The position numbers and the translations under genes are program-made. From assembly GCA_023247815.1 (NCBI GenBank), contig JAHFFS010000108.1:1-5538 (forward strand): a stretch of DNA of 5,538 nt. The letters run 5' to 3'. This DNA is from Candidatus Omnitrophota bacterium. GTDB taxonomy: Bacteria > Omnitrophota > Gorgyraeia > Zapsychrales > JANLHA01. Numbering within the stretch: position 1 is the first letter of the stretch; every line of letters begins with the position of its first letter. The notes under the pieces are model-generated. The model searched no databases, had not been told where the DNA came from, and saw only the letters and a program-made list of their open reading frames with translations. Of the stretch, positions 1 through 5,538 are shown one piece after another.

Positions 1-3000
1 GGAACACACCATGTTATGGAAGATTACGATGGCATTAAATATTCTTTATATGCCGAAGTGACAACACAACTTTATGAGTTAGATCGACCATATCAAGACC
101 CCAAGGGGATTGATGATGTGGTCAAAGAAATCGAAGGTTTATTGAATCAAGGGGTCCTCTTGGATTATCAAGAATTGATCAAACATGATGGTGCCGTTTT
201 AGAGCAGGCTGACGCGGATGATTATTTAAGGATCGCGAATGTCATCAAAACATATATTGACAAGAATAAAAACCAGAAGTTGTTGCGTTATCGCGGTAAT
301 CTAGATCGAATCCGCGATTATCATGACATCTTTATTCTTGCTTATTTTTATAAAAAGCATAACGTGCCTTTTAAATTTTATGCCGATTTTTATAAACTTC
401 GAAAGGATGGAGTTGTCCCTCCCGATGTGAATTATGTATTTGCACCAGAATTTGTTCCTCTCGTTTTGAAAGATTGGACGGGGGGGTGGCATCTCGCATA
501 TAATCTTCAAAGTTGGGCGGCAGGATCTTATCACGGAAAGATTTTTTTAATAGACATCATGAAAAATTTTATAAAAAGGAATGATATTAGGTTTGATATC
601 TCTGATTTGATTTTTTTGGATCAACATATGCTGCACCAATCGGTGAGAGAAAAATGTATTGCCGGTCTTTATCCGTACACGGACTTTAAAGATAAAGAGG
701 TATTAAAAGTTATTGAGTCTCTCAACTGGAAAGAAGATGTGACAATAAAGGTTCAAGGGAATGGGCATTCCTTGAGTCTCGTTGATACGATAAAGGGACT
801 GGATTACTATCAAAAAAGAGGCGATTCCCTTTCTGATGCGGTTTATGATATTCCTTTATCAGCAGGGATTGGAGCAAGGTATAAATGGTTGTTAGGTCTT
901 AAGTTGTGGGGAAACCGTTTGTATCATATTGAAACAATCAACGACTTTACGCAAACAATTGCGGAATTGAATCAGTATTTTCCCGGCGAATCAAAAATCA
1001 AAGATAATGAATTGAAGAAGATGTTTTATTCCTTCTTGAGTTCGATAACAGGGGTTACTTACTCTAAAGAGCAAGCAAATTTTCAATTCTTTAAAGATTA
1101 TTATAACAAATACAGATTTTCCGAATCGGATAAGGACCTACTCTACGAAGATTTTACGATGAATAGAGACATCTTTAAGTTTATACCGACGGAAAATCAA
1201 AGTCGGCTTCTTTTAGAAGCATGTGATGTGATGTATCCGCTTTTATCAAAGGGGAAGAAGTTTGTGCTGGGCCGTTTCATTTATAAATTATTACAGAACA
1301 ATGGTAAGCTTACAGCTTTTCAGGATTTGGATTCGCATATGAGCTTGATTGATTATCTTTTTCGATTTTATTCAAAGGCAAAGGATGATTTTATCCATGA
1401 GGCCATTAACCAGCATGATGTGTCGCCGGAACAGTATCAGGAGATCATTCAAAAGACCACAGAATACAGTTATGAAGATGACGCAAAAGAGGTGAACCAA
1501 GCTTTTGGTTTGCTGGAAATCTGTAGGGCATTGAAAGATATCATTACAACCGAGGATCGTCGAGAGTTGTTAGTATGGCTGATCACGCGGGACAATCAAT
1601 ATAAACCAAAACGGATTAAGCGGATCGAGGGTATTAACCATATTCAATTGGACAGCCTTCAGGATGATTTTTGGGATTTGACAACGTCAGAGCGGAAGGC
1701 GTTTTTGGAGGAATTGCTCATCGGTGAGAAGGGATTTTTTCAAGAAAGTTATGATGAGAAAGATTTAAAGGCTGCTCGATCTGCGATCTGGCAGGTAAGA
1801 CGTGAAAGGGCCGGCGACATTTTGAACGAGTGTGATTCTGATTTACACAGGCAAAAGATGGCAGAGGTTGTTTTCAAATTGGTTGGTTACGATCTCAAAA
1901 AAGAGAACTATGCAAAAATCAAACAGGAAGAGGCCCTGCTCAGTCTGCAAGAACAGTATCCGTTTTTAACCCAGCGATTCTTTGACGGTTTGGTAATTTT
2001 AATGCAGTCGATGAATACCGAATATGACCAGCAGATAAAGGAAAATGAGGTGTTGAAGATGGAAACGTTTGAGCATATTGAAGGTTTTAACCGAGAGGTT
2101 ACAGACAAGGAAAAAATTGTTAGCCCACATTCCACTGCAGGTTCTTTAGTCGAATACTCATGGGAATCAATTGTTCAAACAATATTTTCAAATCACCCTT
2201 ATTTGTTTAAATTTAGGTCGATGAATCAACGAGAAAGAGTTAATAGCCTACTTGTTATGTTAACGAAGAACGAATTTCAATACCGTTTTCCCAACATTAC
2301 GGAAATCTGGATCAAAGGGGGCTTTGAACAAGAAAATCTGTCTGAAGCACAAAGGGCATTGCTTAAGTTCCTTATGCCAGGACTCGATAAGATAGCCAAA
2401 CTCTATGAACGGCGGATTGCGAGCATGCTTAGTGTCTGCGATCAATTTATTGAACAGAATGTGGATACAGAGTCGCTAAGAGACTATTATGAGAAGGAAA
2501 AGGAGCAGATTGGGTCAAGACTGGAAGCAATAGAAAAGGATCTTATTGATCCGGTTCATCCCTCTTTTGAAAAGGCTTATCAGTTAGGGTTGGGCGAGGT
2601 GAAGAAAGGGAATTTTGAGGTATTATTAAATCAAATCATGGAAAGCAGGATTAAAGCGCTTTTTGATGAGGAGTCTTATGAGGTTATAAAGGATTTGGTA
2701 AATATCAAATTCAAATATCATAGTGCCATAAGAAGGATTGATTTTTTAAATGATTTGATACCAAGCATTGCTGATTCTAAAGATAAAGGGGATGTTATCC
2801 TTGCCATCGCTAAGCATAGTGGTCCCCATGTCGTTCAATTGCTGCAGCAGTTAACGCAAAGAAACATTTTTGCACAGATGGAAAGCGATCCGGAAAAAGG
2901 GAAACGATTGAATGAAAAGATTGGTCAAGTGAGATCAGATCATGATCCTTTAGGAAAGGAAGTGCTGATGAAGGTTTTGTCCTTCCATGGGCTGCTTAAT

Positions 3001-4176
3001 AATGTGAAGACCGTCAAGGAGGCGAGAGGCGAAGGTAAGATCAAGGTCGTTTATAGAGTGGAATTAAAGGAACCCTTGTTCAAGGATGGAAAGCAATATA
3101 AAACTGTTGTTGTTAAAGTGAAGCGGCCTTCCGTATTAAAGCATTTGCGCGAGGATGAAGAAATATATGATAGGCTTGCCCAATATATGACCCAGCGATT
3201 TGAGAAATATGGTGTTTCCCAAGAGACCATTGATAACGCAAAGGACGAGATCCGTTTGCAATTAGATTTTGCGAGAGAATATCAAGCGAATATCAAATTT
3301 CATGAGCAGCTTTCGCAAAGAAAGTCGTTATTTCGGGTGCCGGTTGTCCTTTCCGAAATAGAAAAAAATAATGGCGAGGTCTTATTGATCGTTGAAGAGT
3401 TTATTGAAGGGCACGATGCGAGTAAAGGGTCGCTTGAGGACGTGAGCGCCATCAAGAGTTATCATTTTTTGGACGAATTTTTTACACAAGTCTTTATGGA
3501 AGGGCGTTATCATGCGGATTTGCATGATGGGAATATTTTTTTTACAGAGGAAGAACGGGATGTTTTGATTGATTTGGGAAGTTATGGTGAGGTTGCAGTT
3601 GAACAGCGAAGGGCATTATTTCAAATCATGGAAGCGGTCATCAAGAGGAATTCAAATAAATTGAATGAAGCGTTGCAACATTTCGGCCTAAGCTCGGGAA
3701 TGACAAATTTTGAGAAAGAATTGAATGATGTCTTATCAAAGCAGATGACCCATAAGGAGGCTTTTGAAGAGTTTTTCTTTTTACTGGAACGCCAGAAGGC
3801 ACATATGCCTGAGAATGATTATAAAACATTATTAATTTTTTTACAGGCATTGAGTAAAATAGGCAAGCATTTTGATCGGATCCCTTCAATGGGGTTGAAA
3901 CAATGGCTATTTTTAAAATATAAAATGACACTGGCGTTTAATCGGATCAGGGTTAGAGAAGAGAAAAAGGATAATTTTTTCTTAAGTGATGACAACAATC
4001 CGACTTTAAAAGGAGGGGTTGATTTGAACACAACCGGAATGGATTTTCAAATCAAAGGAAGCAATCCTTTGGAAGACTTTATTTTTGACCCGCAAATGCT
4101 CGAAGGTTTTCAGATGGATGGCTTGATGCCAATTATCTATAACATTACCGTGGTTGATGATGTCACAAATTTGTGA
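1..4176 (+). CDS. Giant protein with C-terminal divergent ABC1/UbiB-like kinase domain (5' partial)
   Basis: The frame is open from base 1. The first internal ATG (16) lacks a convincing ribosome binding site, so the true start is probably upstream; residues here count from that ATG (1386 to the TGA). Residues 1-930 match no family I recognise. They are mostly charged, helix-prone sequence with a probable coiled coil near 800-846 and no signal peptide or clear membrane segment. Residues about 930-1230 form an ABC1/COQ8/UbiB-type kinase: GPHVVQLLQ (936-944) in the KxGQ position, ARGEG (1003-1007) in the Ala-rich-loop position, VVVKVKRP with Lys1034, QLDFARE (1082-1088), the hinge-like VEEFIEG (1126-1132), HADLHDGN with Asp1168 and Asn1173, and the DLG metal motif (1186-1188). 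Ordinary UbiB proteins are about 550 residues with two C-terminal membrane helices; this one is far longer and has none. Family-level kinase assignment is strong; substrate and pathway are unknown. Quinone biosynthesis is the family precedent only. Confidence 0.9.
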   Translation, partial: GTHHVMEDYDGIKYSLYAEVTTQLYELDRPYQDPKGIDDVVKEIEGLLNQGVLLDYQELIKHDGAVLEQADADDYLRIANVIKTYIDKNKNQKLLRYRGNLDRIRDYHDIFILAYFYKKHNVPFKFYADFYKLRKDGVVPPDVNYVFAPEFVPLVLKDWTGGWHLAYNLQSWAAGSYHGKIFLIDIMKNFIKRNDIRFDISDLIFLDQHMLHQSVREKCIAGLYPYTDFKDKEVLKVIESLNWKEDVTIKVQGNGHSLSLVDTIKGLDYYQKRGDSLSDAVYDIPLSAGIGARYKWLLGLKLWGNRLYHIETINDFTQTIAELNQYFPGESKIKDNELKKMFYSFLSSITGVTYSKEQANFQFFKDYYNKYRFSESDKDLLYEDFTMNRDIFKFIPTENQSRLLLEACDVMYPLLSKGKKFVLGRFIYKLLQNNGKLTAFQDLDSHMSLIDYLFRFYSKAKDDFIHEAINQHDVSPEQYQEIIQKTTEYSYEDDAKEVNQAFGLLEICRALKDIITTEDRRELLVWLITRDNQYKPKRIKRIEGINHIQLDSLQDDFWDLTTSERKAFLEELLIGEKGFFQESYDEKDLKAARSAIWQVRRERAGDILNECDSDLHRQKMAEVVFKLVGYDLKKENYAKIKQEEALLSLQEQYPFLTQRFFDGLVILMQSMNTEYDQQIKENEVLKMETFEHIEGFNREVTDKEKIVSPHSTAGSLVEYSWESIVQTIFSNHPYLFKFRSMNQRERVNSLLVMLTKNEFQYRFPNITEIWIKGGFEQENLSEAQRALLKFLMPGLDKIAKLYERRIASMLSVCDQFIEQNVDTESLRDYYEKEKEQIGSRLEAIEKDLIDPVHPSFEKAYQLGLGEVKKGNFEVLLNQIMESRIKALFDEESYEVIKDLVNIKFKYHSAIRRIDFLNDLIPSIADSKDKGDVILAIAKHSGPHVVQLLQQLTQRNIFAQMESDPEKGKRLNEKIGQVRSDHDPLGKEVLMKVLSFHGLLNNVKTVKEARGEGKIKVVYRVELKEPLFKDGKQYKTVVVKVKRPSVLKHLREDEEIYDRLAQYMTQRFEKYGVSQETIDNAKDEIRLQLDFAREYQANIKFHEQLSQRKSLFRVPVVLSEIEKNNGEVLLIVEEFIEGHDASKGSLEDVSAIKSYHFLDEFFTQVFMEGRYHADLHDGNIFFTEEERDVLIDLGSYGEVAVEQRRALFQIMEAVIKRNSNKLNEALQHFGLSSGMTNFEKELNDVLSKQMTHKEAFEEFFFLLERQKAHMPENDYKTLLIFLQALSKIGKHFDRIPSMGLKQWLFLKYKMTLAFNRIRVREEKKDNFFLSDDNNPTLKGGVDLNTTGMDFQIKGSNPLEDFIFDPQMLEGFQMDGLMPIIYNITVVDDVTNL
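2803..3705 (+). other. ABC1/UbiB-like atypical kinase domain within the giant protein
   Basis: Spacing between motifs follows human COQ8A (numbering from memory: K276, A339, K358, E405, E411, D488, N493, D507). KxGQ site to loop is 64 residues here against 63. Lys1034 to Gln1082 is 48 against 47. Gln1082 to Asp1168 is 86 against 83. Asp1168 to Asp1186 is 18 against 19. Only the loop-to-Lys interval is longer (29 against 19), owing to an insertion around EPLFKDGKQYKT. ATP-anchoring Lys1034, the alpha-C-type Glu1088, catalytic Asp1168 and metal ligands Asn1173 and Asp1186 are all present, so nucleotide binding and phosphotransfer look chemically possible. Domain edges are approximate. Confidence 0.85.
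4008..4026 (+). promoter_or_regulatory. Strong internal Shine-Dalgarno before in-frame TTG
   Basis: AAAAGGAGG (4008-4016) is an extended Shine-Dalgarno match inside the kinase gene. It lies 7 nt before an in-frame TTG (4024-4026, Leu1337). If used, it would release the last 50 residues as a separate peptide. It also coincides with the codons for the KGG of the tail motif, so it could equally be a coding coincidence or a ribosome pause site. Sequence match is certain; function is not. Confidence 0.3.
4009..4176 (+). other. Compact C-terminal tail (KGGVDLN ... DGLMPIIYNITVV)
   Basis: After the kinase domain comes a low-complexity charged linker (about residues 1312-1331), then a tail of about 55 residues. 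It has KGGVDLN (1332-1338), MDFQIKG (1342-1348), FDPQMLEGFQMDGLMP (1357-1372) and IIYNITVV ending near the stop. The alternating hydrophobic pattern, two polar-flanked strands and the DGL-MP turn are unlike the rest of the protein. From memory, unchecked, large Omnitrophota proteins of unrelated domain content often end in a similar GGIDxN ... DGLxPVIINI tail, which would make this a lineage-specific sorting, anchoring or assembly tag. Role unknown. Confidence 0.5.
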
Positions 4177-4287
4177 TCCATTTTCCCCGTTATCATTGAT
4201 GTGCGGCCGGTGAATATCCGGCTTTTGTTGGGGTTTGAGGCTGGTCCTGACGGTGCTACACAGCTGGGTTTTCTTCGTTTAGAATAA
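4177..4287 (+). other. In-frame tail-like extension after the TGA stop
   Basis: After the TGA (4174-4176) the same frame stays open for 36 codons to TAA (4285-4287). The translation contains FPVIIDVRPV and then IRLLLGF. This repeats the pattern of the upstream tail (MPIIYNITVV and then TNL) and resembles the ending I remember for such tails. It may be the ancestral end of the protein cut by a nonsense change, a readthrough extension, or a chance resemblance. Thirty-six open codons alone are not improbable, so the motif likeness carries the claim. Confidence 0.3.
4205..4226 (+). terminator. Possible Rho-independent terminator of the kinase gene
   Basis: GCCGG (4206-4210) pairs with CCGGC (4218-4222) around a 7-nt loop, with one more G-T pair at the base (4205/4223), followed by TTTT (4223-4226) and then GTTG. 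It starts 29 nt after the TGA and precedes the dehydrogenase promoter, the right place for a terminator. The stem is short and the T run weak. It also overlaps the tail-like extension, so the two readings compete. Confidence 0.4.
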
Positions 4288-4303
4288 ATTGTCAAACCTA
4301 CCA

Positions 4304-4332
4304 TTGATTTTCCCGCCAAATCTTTTTATACT
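4304..4332 (+). promoter_or_regulatory. Sigma-70-type promoter of the acyl-CoA dehydrogenase gene
   Basis: TTGATT (4304-4309; 4 of 6 to TTGACA) and TATACT (4327-4332; 5 of 6 to TATAAT) are separated by exactly 17 bp. Transcription would start near 4339-4340, giving a leader of about 38 nt before the ATG at 4378. The site lies in non-coding sequence right after the last in-frame stop (4287). It implies that the dehydrogenase is transcribed independently of the kinase gene. No experimental support. Confidence 0.55.
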
Positions 4333-4335
4333 GAA

Positions 4336-4353
4336 ACAAGTTGTGAACAATTG
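4336..4353. repeat. ACAA/TTGT inverted-repeat cluster, candidate operator
   Basis: Two overlapping palindromes lie directly downstream of the -10 box: ACAAgTTGT (4336-4344) and TTGTgaACAA (4341-4350), running into CAATTG (4348-4353). They cover the predicted transcription start, where a repressor would block initiation; fatty-acid oxidation genes are commonly controlled by TetR- or GntR-type repressors. No known operator consensus is matched, and AT-rich 4-base half-sites arise by chance. Confidence 0.25.
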
Positions 4354-4365
4354 CATTTAAAAGAC

Positions 4366-4370
4366 AAGGG
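4366..4370 (+). promoter_or_regulatory. Ribosome binding site of the acyl-CoA dehydrogenase gene
   Basis: AAGGG ends 7 nt before the ATG at 4378. This favours that ATG over the second ATG two codons on (4384, spacing 13 nt) and over the upstream in-frame TTG at 4351, which lies before the site. Confidence 0.6.
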
Positions 4371-4377
4371 TTGCAGC

Positions 4378-5538
4378 ATGGACATGTTTGATAAAGGTAT
4401 CAGTGACGCTAAGCGAAAGTCTTTAGAGTTCGCTGAAGACCAGCGCGAGTCCGAATGGAAATACCCCAGTTTTGCCCTCAAATTGTTTCACGGTGTCCTT
4501 GATTTTGATTTGATCCATCCTTTTCCTGTCCAGTCCGAAGAAGATAAAAAAGAAGGGGACCAGTTCATCTCGCAGTTGGAAAAAGTTTTACGCGAGACCC
4601 TTGATCCGGATGAAGTGGATCGAACCGGCATCATCCCCGATGACGTGATGCGCGCCTTGGCCCGCATCAAGGCCTTCGCGATTAAAATCCCTAAAGAATA
4701 CGGCGGTTTGGGTTTAGGGCAAAACAATTACAACCGCGCTATCCATTTGGTGGCGAGTTATTGCGGGTCAACCGCGGTCTTGCTTTCCGCCCATCAAAGC
4801 ATTGGTGTTCCGCAGCCGCTCAAATTATTCGGTACCGAAGAGCAAAAGAAAAAATATCTTCCGATGTTCGCGGAAGGGACAGTCTCGGCCTTTGCTTTGA
4901 CCGAGCCGGGTGCTGGTTCTGACCCGCGCAACATGACCACGACCGCGGTCCCCACCGATGAAGGAAAAAATTTCGTGATCAACGGCGAAAAATTGTGGTG
5001 TACCAATGGCCTGATCGCCGGGGTGATTGTGGTGATGGCGGTAACACCGCCCAAGATTATCAACGGCAAAGAAAGAAAGCAGATTACGGCCTTTATCGTC
5101 GAGACCAATACCCCAGGCTTTGAAATTCTTCATCGCTGTCAGTTCATGGGATTGAACGGGATTCAAAACGGCTCGATTCGATTCAACAATGTCAAGATCC
5201 CGAAAGAAAATATTATCCTCGGTGAGGGAGAGGGTTTAAAACTGGCGTTGATGACCTTGAATACCGGCCGTTTGACTTTGCCAGCTGCTTCGACTGGCAT
5301 TGGCAAGTGGTGTCTGCACGTGGCCCGGCAATGGGCGGTCAAGCGCGAACAGTGGGGCGGGCCGATTGGCGAACATGAAAGTGTCGCGCTCAAATTGGGA
5401 CATATGGCTTCGCATACCTTCGCGATGGACGCGGTGAGTTGGCTTACCTCGTCGATGGCGGATGACAAGAAAAAAGACATCCGGATTGAAGCGGCCCTGG
5501 CAAAATATTTTTGCACGGAAGAGAGTTGGAGAATCGTT
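4378..5538 (+). CDS. Very-long-chain-type acyl-CoA dehydrogenase (3' partial)
   Basis: This FAD enzyme would introduce the C2-C3 double bond into acyl-CoA and pass electrons to an electron-transfer flavoprotein. The frame runs 387 codons from the ATG to the window edge without a stop. The N-terminal section (SFALKLFHG at about 35-43, then HPFP) and layout follow mitochondrial VLCAD/ACAD9 rather than short-chain enzymes. Visible motifs are the helical N-domain with PKEYGGLGLG and AHQSIG (138-143), the family signature FALTEPGAGSD (172-182), NGEKLWCTNG (202-211) in the beta domain, GEGLKLALMTLNTGR (284-298) opening the C-terminal helical domain, and KREQWGGPI (322-330), whose Arg323 corresponds to the FAD-contacting RxxFG region. 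VLCAD-type proteins run about 600 residues, so the catalytic Glu (FEGTN-like region) and C-terminal extension lie beyond the window. Codon use is richer in G and C than the kinase gene. Family certain; chain-length preference inferred. Confidence 0.93.
   Translation, partial: MDMFDKGISDAKRKSLEFAEDQRESEWKYPSFALKLFHGVLDFDLIHPFPVQSEEDKKEGDQFISQLEKVLRETLDPDEVDRTGIIPDDVMRALARIKAFAIKIPKEYGGLGLGQNNYNRAIHLVASYCGSTAVLLSAHQSIGVPQPLKLFGTEEQKKKYLPMFAEGTVSAFALTEPGAGSDPRNMTTTAVPTDEGKNFVINGEKLWCTNGLIAGVIVVMAVTPPKIINGKERKQITAFIVETNTPGFEILHRCQFMGLNGIQNGSIRFNNVKIPKENIILGEGEGLKLALMTLNTGRLTLPAASTGIGKWCLHVARQWAVKREQWGGPIGEHESVALKLGHMASHTFAMDAVSWLTSSMADDKKKDIRIEAALAKYFCTEESWRIV

Noticed and set aside
11..61. ATG at position 11 as a start
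   Set aside because: It is in a different frame from the long ORF and reaches a TGA after 16 codons.
4174..4176. TGA recoded as an amino acid (alternative code or selenocysteine)
   Set aside because: Neither gene contains any internal TGA over more than 1700 codons, and Trp is encoded by TGG, so TGA behaves as a normal stop. No selenocysteine-type structure is evident downstream. Readthrough or nonsense mutation is simpler.
4255..4275. Second terminator: GCT/AGC stem followed by GGGTTTTC
   Set aside because: The stem has only 3 base pairs and does not extend; too weak to call.
301..4319. Minus-strand frames of 60-96 codons within or just past the kinase gene
   Set aside because: They are antisense shadows of a continuous long coding frame, with no ribosome binding sites or domains seen.
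4351..4380. TTG at 4351 as the dehydrogenase start
   Set aside because: It is in frame, but the AAGGG site lies downstream of it and fits the ATG at 4378. The extra residues show no family resemblance.
4794..5516. Minus-strand open frames of 104, 113 and 117 codons opposite the dehydrogenase
   Set aside because: They lie wholly antisense to a gene with clear family motifs, overlap each other, and translate to low-quality Ser/Pro-rich sequence with no recognisable domain. They reflect codon structure of the GC-richer gene.
1..5538. CRISPR array, tRNA/rRNA, insertion sequence or long repeats
   Set aside because: No spaced direct repeats, RNA-gene-like sequence, transposase motifs or terminal inverted repeats were found on reading both strands.

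Overview
The window suits a free-living or predatory/syntrophic bacterium from an uncultured lineage. My best guess is a member of Candidatus Omnitrophota (formerly OP3) or a close relative. That guess rests on a very long, AT-rich, helix-rich reading frame ending in a tail I associate from memory with large Omnitrophota proteins. No phylogenetic marker is present, so the assignment is only moderately supported.

Layout. Positions 1-4176 (+) hold one giant reading frame, open at the left edge and so probably a fragment of a longer protein. About 930 residues of unrecognised, mostly helical sequence lead into a divergent ABC1/UbiB/COQ8-type atypical kinase domain (about residues 930-1230), followed by a compact tail (1332-1386). 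Positions 4177-4377 are intergenic. They hold an in-frame stretch after the stop codon that still reads like the protein's tail (to 4287), a GC-rich hairpin with a short T run (4205-4226), a good sigma-70-type promoter (4304-4332), an ACAA/TTGT inverted-repeat cluster over the predicted transcription start, and a ribosome binding site. Positions 4378-5538 (+) hold the first 387 codons of a very-long-chain-type acyl-CoA dehydrogenase that runs off the right edge. Its catalytic glutamate lies outside the window.

Functional picture. The two genes look separately transcribed and differ in base composition: about 34% GC in four hand-counted 60-base blocks of the kinase gene against about 51% in four blocks of the dehydrogenase gene. 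The dehydrogenase would oxidise acyl-CoA and pass electrons through an electron-transfer flavoprotein towards quinone. ABC1 kinases elsewhere support quinone biosynthesis, so a link is conceivable, but adjacency alone does not establish it.

The least ordinary content is the kinase protein. It keeps the catalytic and metal-binding residues of the ABC1 fold, but the motifs that define the family (KxGQ, Ala-rich loop, Glu of ExD) are all changed.
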